A stretch of 64,000 nt of DNA. It comes from an uncultured Dehalococcoidia bacterium. GTDB taxonomy: Bacteria > Chloroflexota > Dehalococcoidia > Lucifugimonadales > CAJWER01. A program made the position numbers and the translations under genes. Positions 24,543-32,797 of the stretch are shown here, in pieces (position 1 is the first letter of the stretch; the number at the start of each line of letters is the position of its first letter). The stretch is from positions 2,586,943 through 2,650,942 of the forward strand of contig OY282442.1 of the NCBI GenBank assembly GCA_958296115.1, read 5' to 3'. The notes below the pieces were generated by a model, which was given only the letters and a program-made list of their open reading frames with translations, searched no databases and had not been told where the DNA came from.

Positions 24543-24776
24543 ATGGTTTTCTTGGACAAGACCAAGATGCTGTCGGAGTTCTGGAAACGCCGCGTTGATC
24601 CTTACGAGCCGCAGGGCGGACACTCGACCCCGAGGTCGAAGGACGACACCTACCCCATGCCGCGGAGTCGGCGAAAATGGGACGCGCTGAAGTCGATCCT
24701 GATTTGGGGAGCCGCCGTGGTCGGAGTGGTTGCCCTGGTGGCGGCGATAGTGGTCCTGCCTGGGCTGATCTTCTGA
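24543..24776 (+). CDS. Small single-pass membrane protein
   Basis: The protein has 77 residues with a charged, proline-containing N-terminal half and one strong C-terminal membrane segment (about residues 52-75, ILIWGAAVVGVVALVAAIVV). An ideal AAGGAGG ribosome site 5 nt before the ATG supports it as a real gene. No family is recognised. It sits alone after the lipoprotein operon in the same direction. With a tail-anchor-like layout, the N-terminus probably faces the cytoplasm. Confidence 0.7.
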   Translation: MVFLDKTKMLSEFWKRRVDPYEPQGGHSTPRSKDDTYPMPRSRRKWDALKSILIWGAAVVGVVALVAAIVVLPGLIF

Positions 24777-24916
24777 GAGCGGAACGAATCGGCAGCCCTC
24801 GCGCCGTACATCTCCCCTCCCCCAAGCCTGCCAGGACTTGGGATGGATGCGCGATGAGAGCAATGCCAATTGGCGCGAGGCAGGGGCGTGAATTGACGGC
24901 GTAATCAAGACGAAAT
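24777..24916. other. Short gene-free stretch
   Basis: Between the small membrane protein and the aldo/keto reductase promoter I see no gene. A TTGACG at 24893-24898 is 21 bp from the -10, which is too far for an ideal -35. Confidence 0.4.
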
Positions 24917-24925
24917 TGGTATAAT
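24917..24925 (+). promoter_or_regulatory. Extended -10 promoter of the aldo/keto reductase gene
   Basis: TGGTATAAT is a consensus extended -10, about 45 bp upstream of the GTG start. The -35 is weak, which is common when TGn is present. Confidence 0.6.
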
Positions 24926-24970
24926 TACCGTATATTTCCAACATCAGCCCAGACCGCCAGGAGGCATTAC

Positions 24971-25882
24971 GTGAACGACACGCCGCTCCCAACAGCAATA
25001 CTCGGCCGCTCCGGCCTCGAGGTAACCCGGCTCGGATTCGGCACAGCCCTCAGCAGGAAGATGCCCGACTCCGAATGGGAATCCCTGCTGAGCGCCGTCC
25101 TCGACTCCGGGATCAACTTCATAGACACCGCCAACGATTACGGCGTGAACTGGGGAGCGCCCGCCGAAGAGCAGATAGGCAAGCACATCTCCGGCCGACG
25201 CTCCGAGTTCTACCTCGCCACCAAGTCCGGATGCGCCCCCGGCGGCGGCCCCCATGTCTGGACGCGCGAAAACGTCTTCCGCGGACTCCACGAGAGCCTC
25301 CAGCGCATGAAGACCGACTACGTGGACATCATGCAGTACCACAATCCGACCGTTGAGGAAGCCGAGTCCGGCGGCCTGATAGCCGCCCTCCAAGACATGC
25401 GCGAGCAAGGCAAGGTCCGCTGGCTTGGCATATCCACCACCCTGCCCCACCTGCCCTACTACCTCGAAACCGGCGTGTTCGACGCATTCCAGATCCCCTA
25501 CTCCGCCCTGGAGCGCGAGCACGAGGACTGGATAGCCAAGTCCGCCCAAGCCGGCGTCGGCATCGTCATCCGAGGCGGCGTCGCCCAGGGCGAGCCCGCA
25601 GGCCAGGTCGCCGAGCGGCGCTCCGAGAAGTGGGGCAAGTTCGAGGCGGCTGGCCTAGACGAGCTCCGAGAGGAAGGCGAGACGCGCACGACCCTCATCC
25701 TACGCTATACCCTCACCCATCCCAACGCCGACACGAACATCGTCGGCACAAGCCGAATCCCCCACCTGCGCGAAAACCTGGCAGGGATCATGAAGGGTCC
25801 GCTGGCGCCCGACACCTACGCGGAGATGAAGCGCCGCCTGGACTCCGCCGGCGAATCCCCAGCCACCGCGGACGCGGCATAA
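24971..25882 (+). CDS. Aldo/keto reductase
   Basis: The protein has 303 residues with the (beta/alpha)8 NADPH-dependent reductase fold. The catalytic tetrad is visible: Asp and Tyr in FIDTANDYG, Lys in YLATKSG, and His in MQYHNP. The C-terminal NADPH-binding segment is NIVGTSRIPHLRENLAG. It reduces an aldehyde or ketone, or acts in the reverse direction; the substrate cannot be told. The start is GTG at 24971, placed by AGGAGG 7 nt upstream. It is expressed from its own extended -10 promoter. Confidence 0.92.
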   Translation: MNDTPLPTAILGRSGLEVTRLGFGTALSRKMPDSEWESLLSAVLDSGINFIDTANDYGVNWGAPAEEQIGKHISGRRSEFYLATKSGCAPGGGPHVWTRENVFRGLHESLQRMKTDYVDIMQYHNPTVEEAESGGLIAALQDMREQGKVRWLGISTTLPHLPYYLETGVFDAFQIPYSALEREHEDWIAKSAQAGVGIVIRGGVAQGEPAGQVAERRSEKWGKFEAAGLDELREEGETRTTLILRYTLTHPNADTNIVGTSRIPHLRENLAGIMKGPLAPDTYAEMKRRLDSAGESPATADAA

Positions 25883-25921
25883 CGCGCTCCGCGCAACCGC
25901 TGGCCGGAGAGGACTTGCGCG

Positions 25922-26017
25922 ATGATTCCGTACAACCGGCATTCCGCCGCCATCCAAGACCTGATCGACTTCGATCCCGACCCGGAGCCGTTGCCTGACG
26001 CCATGCGGCAAGACTGA
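25922..26017 (+). CDS. Possible 31-residue protein
   Basis: An ATG frame encodes MIPYNRHSAAIQDLIDFDPD plus 11 acidic, proline-rich residues ending in MRQD. GGAGAGG lies about 10 nt upstream. It follows the aldo/keto reductase by 39 bp and converges with the EamA gene. It is too short to assign; a chance frame is quite possible. Confidence 0.3.
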   Translation: MIPYNRHSAAIQDLIDFDPDPEPLPDAMRQD

Positions 26018-26024
26018 CGACTCC

Positions 26025-26906
26025 TCATCCATCTCTATCTAGTCCGCCGATCAGGATACCGCCTACCACGAACAGCAGCCCAACTATGGTGGACGGCAAT
26101 ATCCTCTCGCCCAAGACGAAATTGATGAATATCAGCGAGACGAATGGTACCAAGTAGATCAGGTGGCTGACGCGCGCCGTGGTCCTCGCCAACGACAGCG
26201 CCTTCGACCACGCCACGAACGTGATGCCCATCTCGAACACGCCGACGTAGGCCGCGCCGAGCAGTCCCTCCGCCGAGCCGACCCTGAAGTCCGAGAACAG
26301 CGCCACCCCGATAGCCGCGAATGCCAGGCCCGCCGCGAAGCTGGCGAACAGCTTCACCGCCTCGTCCCGCTTGTCCCGCACGTTCGCAATCCAGAACAGC
26401 GCCCACAGGAACGCGCTGCCTACCGCCAACAGCGTTCCACGCAGGCTCGTGAACCCGAACCCCAGCAGGTCCCCCTGCGTCGAGATGACCAGCGCCCCGA
26501 CGAAGCTCACGAACACCGCGAGGATGCTGACCCAGCCAATCCGCTGACCCAGCAGCGGCGCCGACAGCAGTACTACCACCAGCGGCCAGACCATGTTCAG
26601 GGGCTGCGCCTCCTGCGCCGGGAGCAGCGAGTACGCCTCGAACAAGACCACGTAGTACACCGCAGGGTTCACCAGGCCGAGCGCCGACGACCATGCCCAC
26701 TGCTTGGCCGTGAACGCGCCCAGCAGACCCAGCTTGCCCTGTGCCGCGAGAACCGCGAACAGCGCCGCGACCGACACCGCCGTGGCGTAGAACACCATCT
26801 GGTGCGTGTCCAAGTGCCGCAGCGTCAACTTGAACGCCGACGCGACCGTGGACCAGAAGAGTATCGTGGCCGCGGCGTAGGCGTAAGCCTGCCTCTCCCG
26901 GCTCAT
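26025..26906 (-). CDS. EamA/DMT-family transporter
   Basis: The protein has 293 residues with about ten membrane segments in two EamA halves (YAAATILFWSTVASAFKLTL and GTLLAVGSAFLWALFWIANV begin each half). This is the drug/metabolite transporter fold used for metabolite or amino-acid export. The ATG at 26906 overlaps the stop of the upstream dehydrogenase gene (ATGA) with GGAGG adjacent. A longer in-phase frame extending into that gene is spurious. The two coupled genes may handle the same sugar or polyol-like compound. Confidence 0.88.
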   Translation of the reverse strand: MSRERQAYAYAAATILFWSTVASAFKLTLRHLDTHQMVFYATAVSVAALFAVLAAQGKLGLLGAFTAKQWAWSSALGLVNPAVYYVVLFEAYSLLPAQEAQPLNMVWPLVVVLLSAPLLGQRIGWVSILAVFVSFVGALVISTQGDLLGFGFTSLRGTLLAVGSAFLWALFWIANVRDKRDEAVKLFASFAAGLAFAAIGVALFSDFRVGSAEGLLGAAYVGVFEMGITFVAWSKALSLARTTARVSHLIYLVPFVSLIFINFVLGERILPSTIVGLLFVVGGILIGGLDRDG

Positions 26907-28036
26907 CCTCCAGGTATGTACAGCGTCCGGTCCTCCACGGGCAGGGAGACGCGAGCGCCGCCCTGGAGGTGCGAATAGGCAATGCCGAACTCCGCCTCGA
27001 CGCTCTGCATGGTAACGTCTATGTTGCCCCGCGTCCGCTCGCCCGTCTCGATCTCCCTGATGATGTCGCGGATGGTGCAGACCGTCGGGCTCTCCCCCAC
27101 CGGCCGTATCTCCGTCTCCTCGACCGGCGCGGCATCCTGTCCTCTCGCCGCCTTGCGGACGCCGCGCCGCACTCGCCACACGCCCTGCTGCTCCCAGCCC
27201 CAGGCTCGGCCCTCGGTCCCCTGAACGTCCAGCTCCCAGCGCCCGGCGACAGGCGCGAATATCCCCTCCGCGCCGCTCTCGTATCCCACCCGGTAGAACC
27301 CGACCATCGGGTCCGCTATCTCCTCGCCCGGCGGTGTAACGAACCGATGCCCCGCAGCGTCGTAATCCGGGAACGACCGCGGCCGCTCCCGCGACGCTCC
27401 GCCGTCCAGCCTGCCGCCTATCTCCGCCAAGGTCCCCTCGACCCAGGCGGGACGAGGGTCGCCCAGCAGCATAGACACGGTGTCCAGCGTGTGCGGGTGG
27501 TGCTTGATGATGTCCGTGAAAGCGTACATCGCCGCATAGAGCGGCTCGCCGATGTCGCCCCGCGCTATCGCCTCCGCGACCTGTATCCAGCCGCTGTGAT
27601 GCCGACGCGACGCCCCCCAGTTGAAGGCGACGCCGTTCGCCTCGACCGCCGACCGAATCCTGTCGGCCTCTTCCAGCGACGCGCACAATCCCTTTTCGGC
27701 GTATATGCCCTTTACGCCATGCTCCGCCGCGAAGATGATCGGCTCCGCTCGGCGCACCGACGGCGTAGTAACGCTCACGATGTCCGGCCTCTCCTTCTCT
27801 ATCATCTCCCGGTAGTCCAGGTAGCCGTTCTGGAAGTCGAACCGCTCGCAGAAGCGCTCCAGCCTCTCGCGCCCCCGATTCGCCACCGCCGTCACCTCGA
27901 CCTCCTCGATAGCCTGATACGAGCTGAAGTGGCCGTATGGCTTGACGTACTGGTTCGTGAACGGGTTCTCGTCCTCCATAAGGCCGCCCATGCGTCCCGT
28001 ACCGATAATCGCCGCCTTGTACTTGGCCCTGCTCAT
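26903..28036 (-). CDS. Gfo/Idh/MocA-family dehydrogenase, variant active site
   Basis: The protein has 377 residues. The N-terminal Rossmann domain (AAIIGTGRMGGLM) binds NAD(P), and the C-terminal alpha/beta domain binds the substrate. The usual EKP motif reads AEKGLCASLEEA, with Pro replaced by Gly, while the catalytic Lys is kept. HHPHTLDTVSMLLG supplies the conserved histidine region. Family members oxidise or reduce sugars, inositols or related compounds. AAGGAGGAG precedes the ATG at 28036. It forms a coupled pair with the downstream EamA transporter gene. Confidence 0.87.
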   Translation of the reverse strand: MSRAKYKAAIIGTGRMGGLMEDENPFTNQYVKPYGHFSSYQAIEEVEVTAVANRGRERLERFCERFDFQNGYLDYREMIEKERPDIVSVTTPSVRRAEPIIFAAEHGVKGIYAEKGLCASLEEADRIRSAVEANGVAFNWGASRRHHSGWIQVAEAIARGDIGEPLYAAMYAFTDIIKHHPHTLDTVSMLLGDPRPAWVEGTLAEIGGRLDGGASRERPRSFPDYDAAGHRFVTPPGEEIADPMVGFYRVGYESGAEGIFAPVAGRWELDVQGTEGRAWGWEQQGVWRVRRGVRKAARGQDAAPVEETEIRPVGESPTVCTIRDIIREIETGERTRGNIDVTMQSVEAEFGIAYSHLQGGARVSLPVEDRTLYIPGG

Positions 28037-28059
28037 CTGGTCTCCTCCTTATCTCTCAA

Positions 28060-28137
28060 CTCCACCGTCCATTCAATATGGCGAGTAGGCAGTCCCGCCT
28101 TATCCCCCTCTCCCTTGACCGGTGAGGGTGATTCAGG
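28060..28137. repeat. REP-like repeat with conserved flank (copy 1)
   Basis: An approximately 80-bp unit combines CCGTCCATTCAATATGGCG, a GGCAGTCCCGCC segment and a CCCTCTCCC palindrome. It recurs at 30787-30875 and 31338-31412, and sits between two divergent dehydrogenase genes. Confidence 0.75.
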
Positions 28138-28233
28138 ATGCCAAGACTGCATTGAAGCAGCGCTAGCCACTATCCGCCGCCTTTGCTAGGATACTGGCAG
28201 TCATTCACTTCTTCAACGGGAAGCGGCGGCGCG

Positions 28234-29286
28234 ATGCCCAACAAAGACGCCCTCAGGGTCGCCCTCGCAGGCGTACACCGCCAGCTGGACAGAAAGCCCG
28301 GCGGCCACAACTGGGCGTCGGCCTTCGCCGAGGTCCCACAGACCGCGGTGGTTGCCGTGTTCGACAAGGGCGCGGACACCCGCCAGCAGTTCCAAGACAC
28401 TTGGCGAGGTCTCTGGGGCGAGGTCGAACGCTACGACGACTACGACGACATGCTCGCCAAGGCCAAGCCCGACATCGTATGCGTAGCCACGCGCCAGACC
28501 TACCACGCCGACCACATCGAGGCCGCGGTAGCCGCCGGCGTGAAGGGCATCGTGTGCGAAAAGCCCCTCTGCGCCACCCTCGAGGAGTCCGATAGGATAA
28601 TCGCGGCCCTGCGAAGCGGCGGCGCGCCCTTCGCCTTCGGCTTGGAGCTCCGCTGGTCGGAGTCCTACCGCGAGATCTTCCGCGTCCTCGCGCACGGAGC
28701 AATCGGAAACGTCACCAGCGTAATCGCGCACGGCGTAACCGAGCTCGTAAACCACGGCTGCCACTTCTACGACGTCGCCCTCGGCATGGCCGGCGACCCA
28801 GAACCCGTATCCGCCTCCGGGCTGATTGACGACCCCAACAAGTTCGACGACTGGCGGCGCGGAGACCCCCACGGCCGTGGCTGGGTCGCCCTCGACAACG
28901 GCGTCAACCTCGCCATCATGCCCGAGGGCGGCCGGCGTTCGTACACCATCACCGGCGCGACAGGCAGGATGGTCGTCATGCAGGAAGGCGAACGCGCCTA
29001 TCTCTGGGAGACGGACACCCGCACCGGCGACTTCACCGGGCCGCCCATCGAGATCGAAGTCCCCAGGCCCGCGCATCCCTGGCACAGGGGCCCAGCGTCC
29101 ATCCGCGACCTCGTGGACAAGGCGCGGAACGGCGGCAGGACCGCATGCGACGTCGAGGAGACGCGGCGGGCCACCGAGATAGGGTTCGCCATCCACGCAT
29201 CTAACGCCCTCGGCGGCGCAAGCGTCCCCTTCCCTATCCAAAACCGCGCGATTAGGATAGACTCAAGACCATGGGGCAACGAATGA
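28234..29286 (+). CDS. Gfo/Idh/MocA-family dehydrogenase
   Basis: The protein has 350 residues. The Rossmann half includes LRVALAGVHRQLDRKPGGHN, which departs from the usual GxGxxG, so cofactor binding may be altered. IVCEKPLCATLEESDRI is the canonical EKP motif with its catalytic lysine. NHGCHFYDVALGMAG is the conserved histidine region of the substrate domain. It probably oxidises a sugar or cyclitol. It is divergent from the related dehydrogenase at 26903-28036 and is followed by a DUF1800 gene 75 bp later. Confidence 0.85.
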   Translation: MPNKDALRVALAGVHRQLDRKPGGHNWASAFAEVPQTAVVAVFDKGADTRQQFQDTWRGLWGEVERYDDYDDMLAKAKPDIVCVATRQTYHADHIEAAVAAGVKGIVCEKPLCATLEESDRIIAALRSGGAPFAFGLELRWSESYREIFRVLAHGAIGNVTSVIAHGVTELVNHGCHFYDVALGMAGDPEPVSASGLIDDPNKFDDWRRGDPHGRGWVALDNGVNLAIMPEGGRRSYTITGATGRMVVMQEGERAYLWETDTRTGDFTGPPIEIEVPRPAHPWHRGPASIRDLVDKARNGGRTACDVEETRRATEIGFAIHASNALGGASVPFPIQNRAIRIDSRPWGNE

Positions 29287-29361
29287 CAACCGCATGGGGA
29301 TACACAGGCCCACAGCAAGCGCCCTACCAACCCGGTAGGACATTCACGAGGAGGCAAGACG

Positions 29362-30789
29362 ATGGCTGACAAAAACTTGGAATTGATGGCGCACCTGATG
29401 CGGCGAGCAGGCTTCGGCGCGACCCGCGACGAGCTCGAATCCTACGTGAACAAGGGCTACGAGGCGACCGTCGAGGAGCTCCTGAACCCCACCGACCCCC
29501 AGTCCATGCCGCAGGACATCATCAACCGCTACCACGTCGATATCCACGAGTCCCGCTACGGCCCCAGCGCCGCCGGCAATTGGCTCTACCGCATGATCAC
29601 CACCAACGCCCCCCTCCAGGAGAAGATCGCCCTCTTCTGGCACGGCATCTTCGCCACGGGCTACACCAAGACCAACCAGGCCCGCTCCCTCCTGAACCAG
29701 ATCGACATGTTCCGCAGGCACGGCATGGGCAAGTTCGACACCCTGCTCGTAGAGTTGTCGAAGGACCCCGCCATGATCATCTGGCTCGACAACCAGGACA
29801 ACCACAACGGCGCTATCAACGAGAACTTCGGTCGCGAGCTGCTGGAGCTCTTCTCCATGGGCGTCGGCAACTACACCGAGGACGACATCAAGGAAGCCTC
29901 CCGCGCCTTCACCGGCTGGACCCTCGGCAACGTCGAGTACATGGCCGCCCGCGCCATGAAAGACTCCATCTGGCCGTACAGCCGCATCGCGTGGCACTAC
30001 GGCTACCGCCCGGACGACCACGACGACGGCGAGAAGACCTTCCTCGCCGAAAGCGGCAACCTCAACGGCGATGACGTCGTCGCCGCCATCGGACGCAATC
30101 CCGCCACCGCCGAGTTCGTCGCCCGGCACCTCTACGACTTCTTCGTCGCCGACGAAGCCCCAGTCCCGCAGTGGCAGTACACGCCCCCGCGGGACCCCGA
30201 AGCCATCGCGATAATGACCGACGCCTACTTCGAAAGCGGCCACGAGATCAAGGCCATGCTTCGCGCCGCCTTCAACTCCGACTTCTTCAAGTCCGAAGAC
30301 GCCCGCTTCGCCCGCGTCAAGGGCCCCGCCGAGCTCGTCGTCGGAGCCGTCAGGACCAGCGGCCACTTCCAGGAACCCAGCCTCGACATCATCGAGGTCG
30401 GCAATCTCGCCGAGTTCATGGGCCAGGGCCTACTCTCCCCGCCGACCGTAGAAGGCTGGCACGAGGGCGTAGAGTGGATCAACAGCGGCGCCCTCGTCGA
30501 GCGCGTCAACTTCGTGTCCAGCCAGCTCGCAGACACCACCAAGCCGGGCATCCAGGACATCGTCGCCAGGCTCGCCGCAATGGACGGCGGCCACTTCGAA
30601 CCCGACGAGCTCGTGGACGGCTGCCTAGACCTCATCGGCCCCCTCCACGTCTCCGACCACACCCGCCAGGCCCTCGTAGCCCACGTGGCCCGCGACGGCG
30701 CTATCTCCCTAGAAGACGAGGACTCCGAAACCCGGATAGGCGGCCTCCTCGGCATCATCGCCGCAACCCGCGAATACCAGCTGACCTAG
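29362..30789 (+). CDS. DUF1800 family protein (copy 1)
   Basis: The protein has 475 residues and the whole DUF1800 layout: MAHLMRRAGFGATRDELESY near the start, NFGRELLELFSMGVGNYTED near residue 155, and SRAFTGWTLGNVEYM soon after. Function is unknown. These proteins usually sit beside DUF1501 genes and are often exported, but here no signal peptide is visible and no DUF1501 gene is adjacent. GAGGAGG precedes the ATG. A close relative lies at 39811-41202. Confidence 0.9.
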   Translation: MADKNLELMAHLMRRAGFGATRDELESYVNKGYEATVEELLNPTDPQSMPQDIINRYHVDIHESRYGPSAAGNWLYRMITTNAPLQEKIALFWHGIFATGYTKTNQARSLLNQIDMFRRHGMGKFDTLLVELSKDPAMIIWLDNQDNHNGAINENFGRELLELFSMGVGNYTEDDIKEASRAFTGWTLGNVEYMAARAMKDSIWPYSRIAWHYGYRPDDHDDGEKTFLAESGNLNGDDVVAAIGRNPATAEFVARHLYDFFVADEAPVPQWQYTPPRDPEAIAIMTDAYFESGHEIKAMLRAAFNSDFFKSEDARFARVKGPAELVVGAVRTSGHFQEPSLDIIEVGNLAEFMGQGLLSPPTVEGWHEGVEWINSGALVERVNFVSSQLADTTKPGIQDIVARLAAMDGGHFEPDELVDGCLDLIGPLHVSDHTRQALVAHVARDGAISLEDEDSETRIGGLLGIIAATREYQLT

Positions 30790-30875
30790 CGCTCCGTTCC
30801 ATTCAATACGACGGGCAGGCAACCCCGCCTTAATTCCCTCTCCCTTCACGGGAGGGGGTTAGGGCGAGGGTGATC
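30787..30875. repeat. REP-like repeat with conserved flank (copy 2)
   Basis: The same unit as 28060-28137. It fills the whole gap between the DUF1800 stop and the ribosome site of the SnoaL-like gene, so its hairpin would lie just upstream of that start. Confidence 0.8.
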
Positions 30876-30887
30876 AAGGAGGCGAAT

Positions 30888-31340
30888 ATGTCCGACAACG
30901 CCGCGAATAACCTGAGCCAGGCCAACCAGGCCGTAGTCCTGCGGTACATGCAGGAGGTCATCAACGGGCGCAACCTCGACGCCCTCGACGAAGTGATGGC
31001 CGAAGACTGGATTGCCCATAATCCCGGCGAGCCGAACGGTCGCGACAACCTCAAGCAGTTCTTCGGCGGCATGTTCGCGCAGTTCCCCGAAATCCACGCC
31101 GACGTCAAGCGCGTCATCGCCGCAGGCGACATCGTGGTCGTCCAGTCCCACTACACCTCCAGCCCACAGCACAGGGGCAACGATTGGGCGCCAGGCTCCG
31201 GCGCTGTCGTGGACATCTTCCGGCTCGAGGACGGCAAGATAGCCGAGCATTGGGACGTGAGCCAGCGCCCAATCCCCGAAGGCTCGGTCAACGGCAACAC
31301 CATGTTCGACGGCGCGGGCCTGTACGACTACCGAAGCTAG
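30888..31340 (+). CDS. SnoaL-like ester cyclase/NTF2-fold protein
   Basis: The protein has 150 residues with the SnoaL/polyketide-cyclase-like NTF2 fold: VLRYMQEVINGRNLDALDEV, DWIAHNPGEPNGRDNLKQFF and DIFRLEDGKIAEHWDVSQ. Family members range from aldol cyclases to binding proteins, and no polyketide genes are nearby. AAGGAGG 5 nt before the ATG at 30888 fixes the start. The gene is bracketed by two copies of the REP-like repeat. Confidence 0.88.
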   Translation: MSDNAANNLSQANQAVVLRYMQEVINGRNLDALDEVMAEDWIAHNPGEPNGRDNLKQFFGGMFAQFPEIHADVKRVIAAGDIVVVQSHYTSSPQHRGNDWAPGSGAVVDIFRLEDGKIAEHWDVSQRPIPEGSVNGNTMFDGAGLYDYRS

Positions 31341-31412
31341 CGCCCCGTCCATTTACTATAACGGGCAGGAAGTCCCACCTTGTTCCCTCTCCCTTCACGG
31401 GAGAGGGCGCCT
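31338..31412. repeat. REP-like repeat with conserved flank (copy 3)
   Basis: Third copy of the unit at 28060-28137, placed directly after the SnoaL stop codon, where its hairpin could end transcription. Confidence 0.8.
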
Positions 31413-31504
31413 CCATGATTCGCATGGCCGGGACCCAACCGCCCAGCCTTCGGCGCTATAATCGGCGGTAGCGTAGCCCCACGTCCGTCCCTCGGCATCG
31501 TCAA

Positions 31505-32785
31505 TTGCAGCCCAAACGCGCCTTTCGCCTGACCGACCTGCCGCAGCTGGCCTCGCTGAAGCACGCCGACTTCCGGTACACCTGGCTCGCTGGGATGTGC
31601 TCCGGAGCCGCCATGTGGACGTTCATCATATCGAGCGCCTGGCTCGTATTCGATGCGTCCGGATCCTCCGCGCGGGTTGGCGTCATCACCTTCGCATCCA
31701 TGATACCTTTCCTGATAGCCTCCCCAGTGGGCGGGCTGCTGGGGGACGCCTTTGACCGCCGAAGGCTGACCGCCGCCATGTTCGCCTTCGCGGGGGTCGT
31801 CGCCATCGCCCTCGCCGCCCTGGCGGCCAGCGGGCGGATCGAGATCTGGCACGTAGCCCTGTTCGCCTTCGCCAGCGGAGCCGTGAAGTCAATCCAGGAG
31901 CCGGCCATGGCCTCCCTCATCCCTAACCAGGTGCCGAGGGACGACCTGCTCAACGCCCTCGTCCTGAACAGCGCGACCAGGCACGGAGCGCGCTTCTTCG
32001 GGCTCCTCGTCGCCGCGCCGCTGATTGGGTCAGACGCCCTCGGGGCCGAATCGGTCCTCGTGCTGAGCGCGGCGTTCCAGGCCGTGGGCGCGGCGCTCAT
32101 GATGCGGGTCAAAACCGTCTCCACGGGCGAGACGAAGGCCGAGCATAGCGCCTTCAAGTACATGGTCAACGGCATGGCCTACATCTACTCGAATCACGCC
32201 CTCGCGCTCTTCATCATCCTCGTCGCCTTCCACTGCGCCCTCGTCATGTCCTTCGAGTCCATGATGCCGGCCTTCTCCCGTGAAACCCTCGGAGCCGCCG
32301 GCGACTGGGGCGCGCTGGTCTTCAACTACCTGATGATGAGCTTCGGCGCAGGCTCCCTCGTCGGCATGATGGCCCTCGCAGGCGTCCGGGACGACCGCGC
32401 CAAGGGCCGCTTCCTACTCATCACCAGCCTTGCCAGCGCTCTCACCCCCATACTGCTCGCCCTCTCCCCCAACGTCGGCGCAGCCATGCTCTTCGCCGGC
32501 GCGATGGGCGCATTCCAGGCAACCTTCATGGCGCTGACCAACACATACGTCCAGATAATGGCCCCAGACAGGCTCCGCGCCCGAATATCCAGCCTCTACA
32601 TCCTGCACGCCGGCGGCATCATGGCTTTCGCCAACCTCGGTTACGGCTTCATGGCCGACTCCATCGGCGCGCCGTCCATACTGATTGTAACCGGACTGCT
32701 CTTCCTAGCCGCCGTCGCAGCCCTCGCCGCCAACCAGCCGATCCTAAGGCGGGTGTACCAGACAGGCCAGGTTGTCCCAGCCTGA
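31505..32785 (+). CDS. MFS transporter (EntS-like)
   Basis: The protein has 426 residues with about 12 membrane segments. The MFS A-loop is seen as GGLLGDAFDRRRL after TM2, and EPAMASLIPNQVPRDDLLNA is the loop typical of EntS-type (MFS_3) exporters. The substrate is unknown; exporters of this type carry siderophores or small drugs. The start appears to be TTG at 31505 without a strong ribosome site, because the next methionine would cut into TM1. It precedes galU by 12 bp. Confidence 0.85.
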   Translation: MQPKRAFRLTDLPQLASLKHADFRYTWLAGMCSGAAMWTFIISSAWLVFDASGSSARVGVITFASMIPFLIASPVGGLLGDAFDRRRLTAAMFAFAGVVAIALAALAASGRIEIWHVALFAFASGAVKSIQEPAMASLIPNQVPRDDLLNALVLNSATRHGARFFGLLVAAPLIGSDALGAESVLVLSAAFQAVGAALMMRVKTVSTGETKAEHSAFKYMVNGMAYIYSNHALALFIILVAFHCALVMSFESMMPAFSRETLGAAGDWGALVFNYLMMSFGAGSLVGMMALAGVRDDRAKGRFLLITSLASALTPILLALSPNVGAAMLFAGAMGAFQATFMALTNTYVQIMAPDRLRARISSLYILHAGGIMAFANLGYGFMADSIGAPSILIVTGLLFLAAVAALAANQPILRRVYQTGQVVPA

Positions 32786-32797
32786 AGGAGGACCGCG

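Noticed and set aside
26025-27686. A 553-residue reading frame covering the EamA gene and part of the dehydrogenase
   Set aside because: The upstream half is the wrong frame of the dehydrogenase gene. The EamA protein starts at 26906 with an ATGA overlap.
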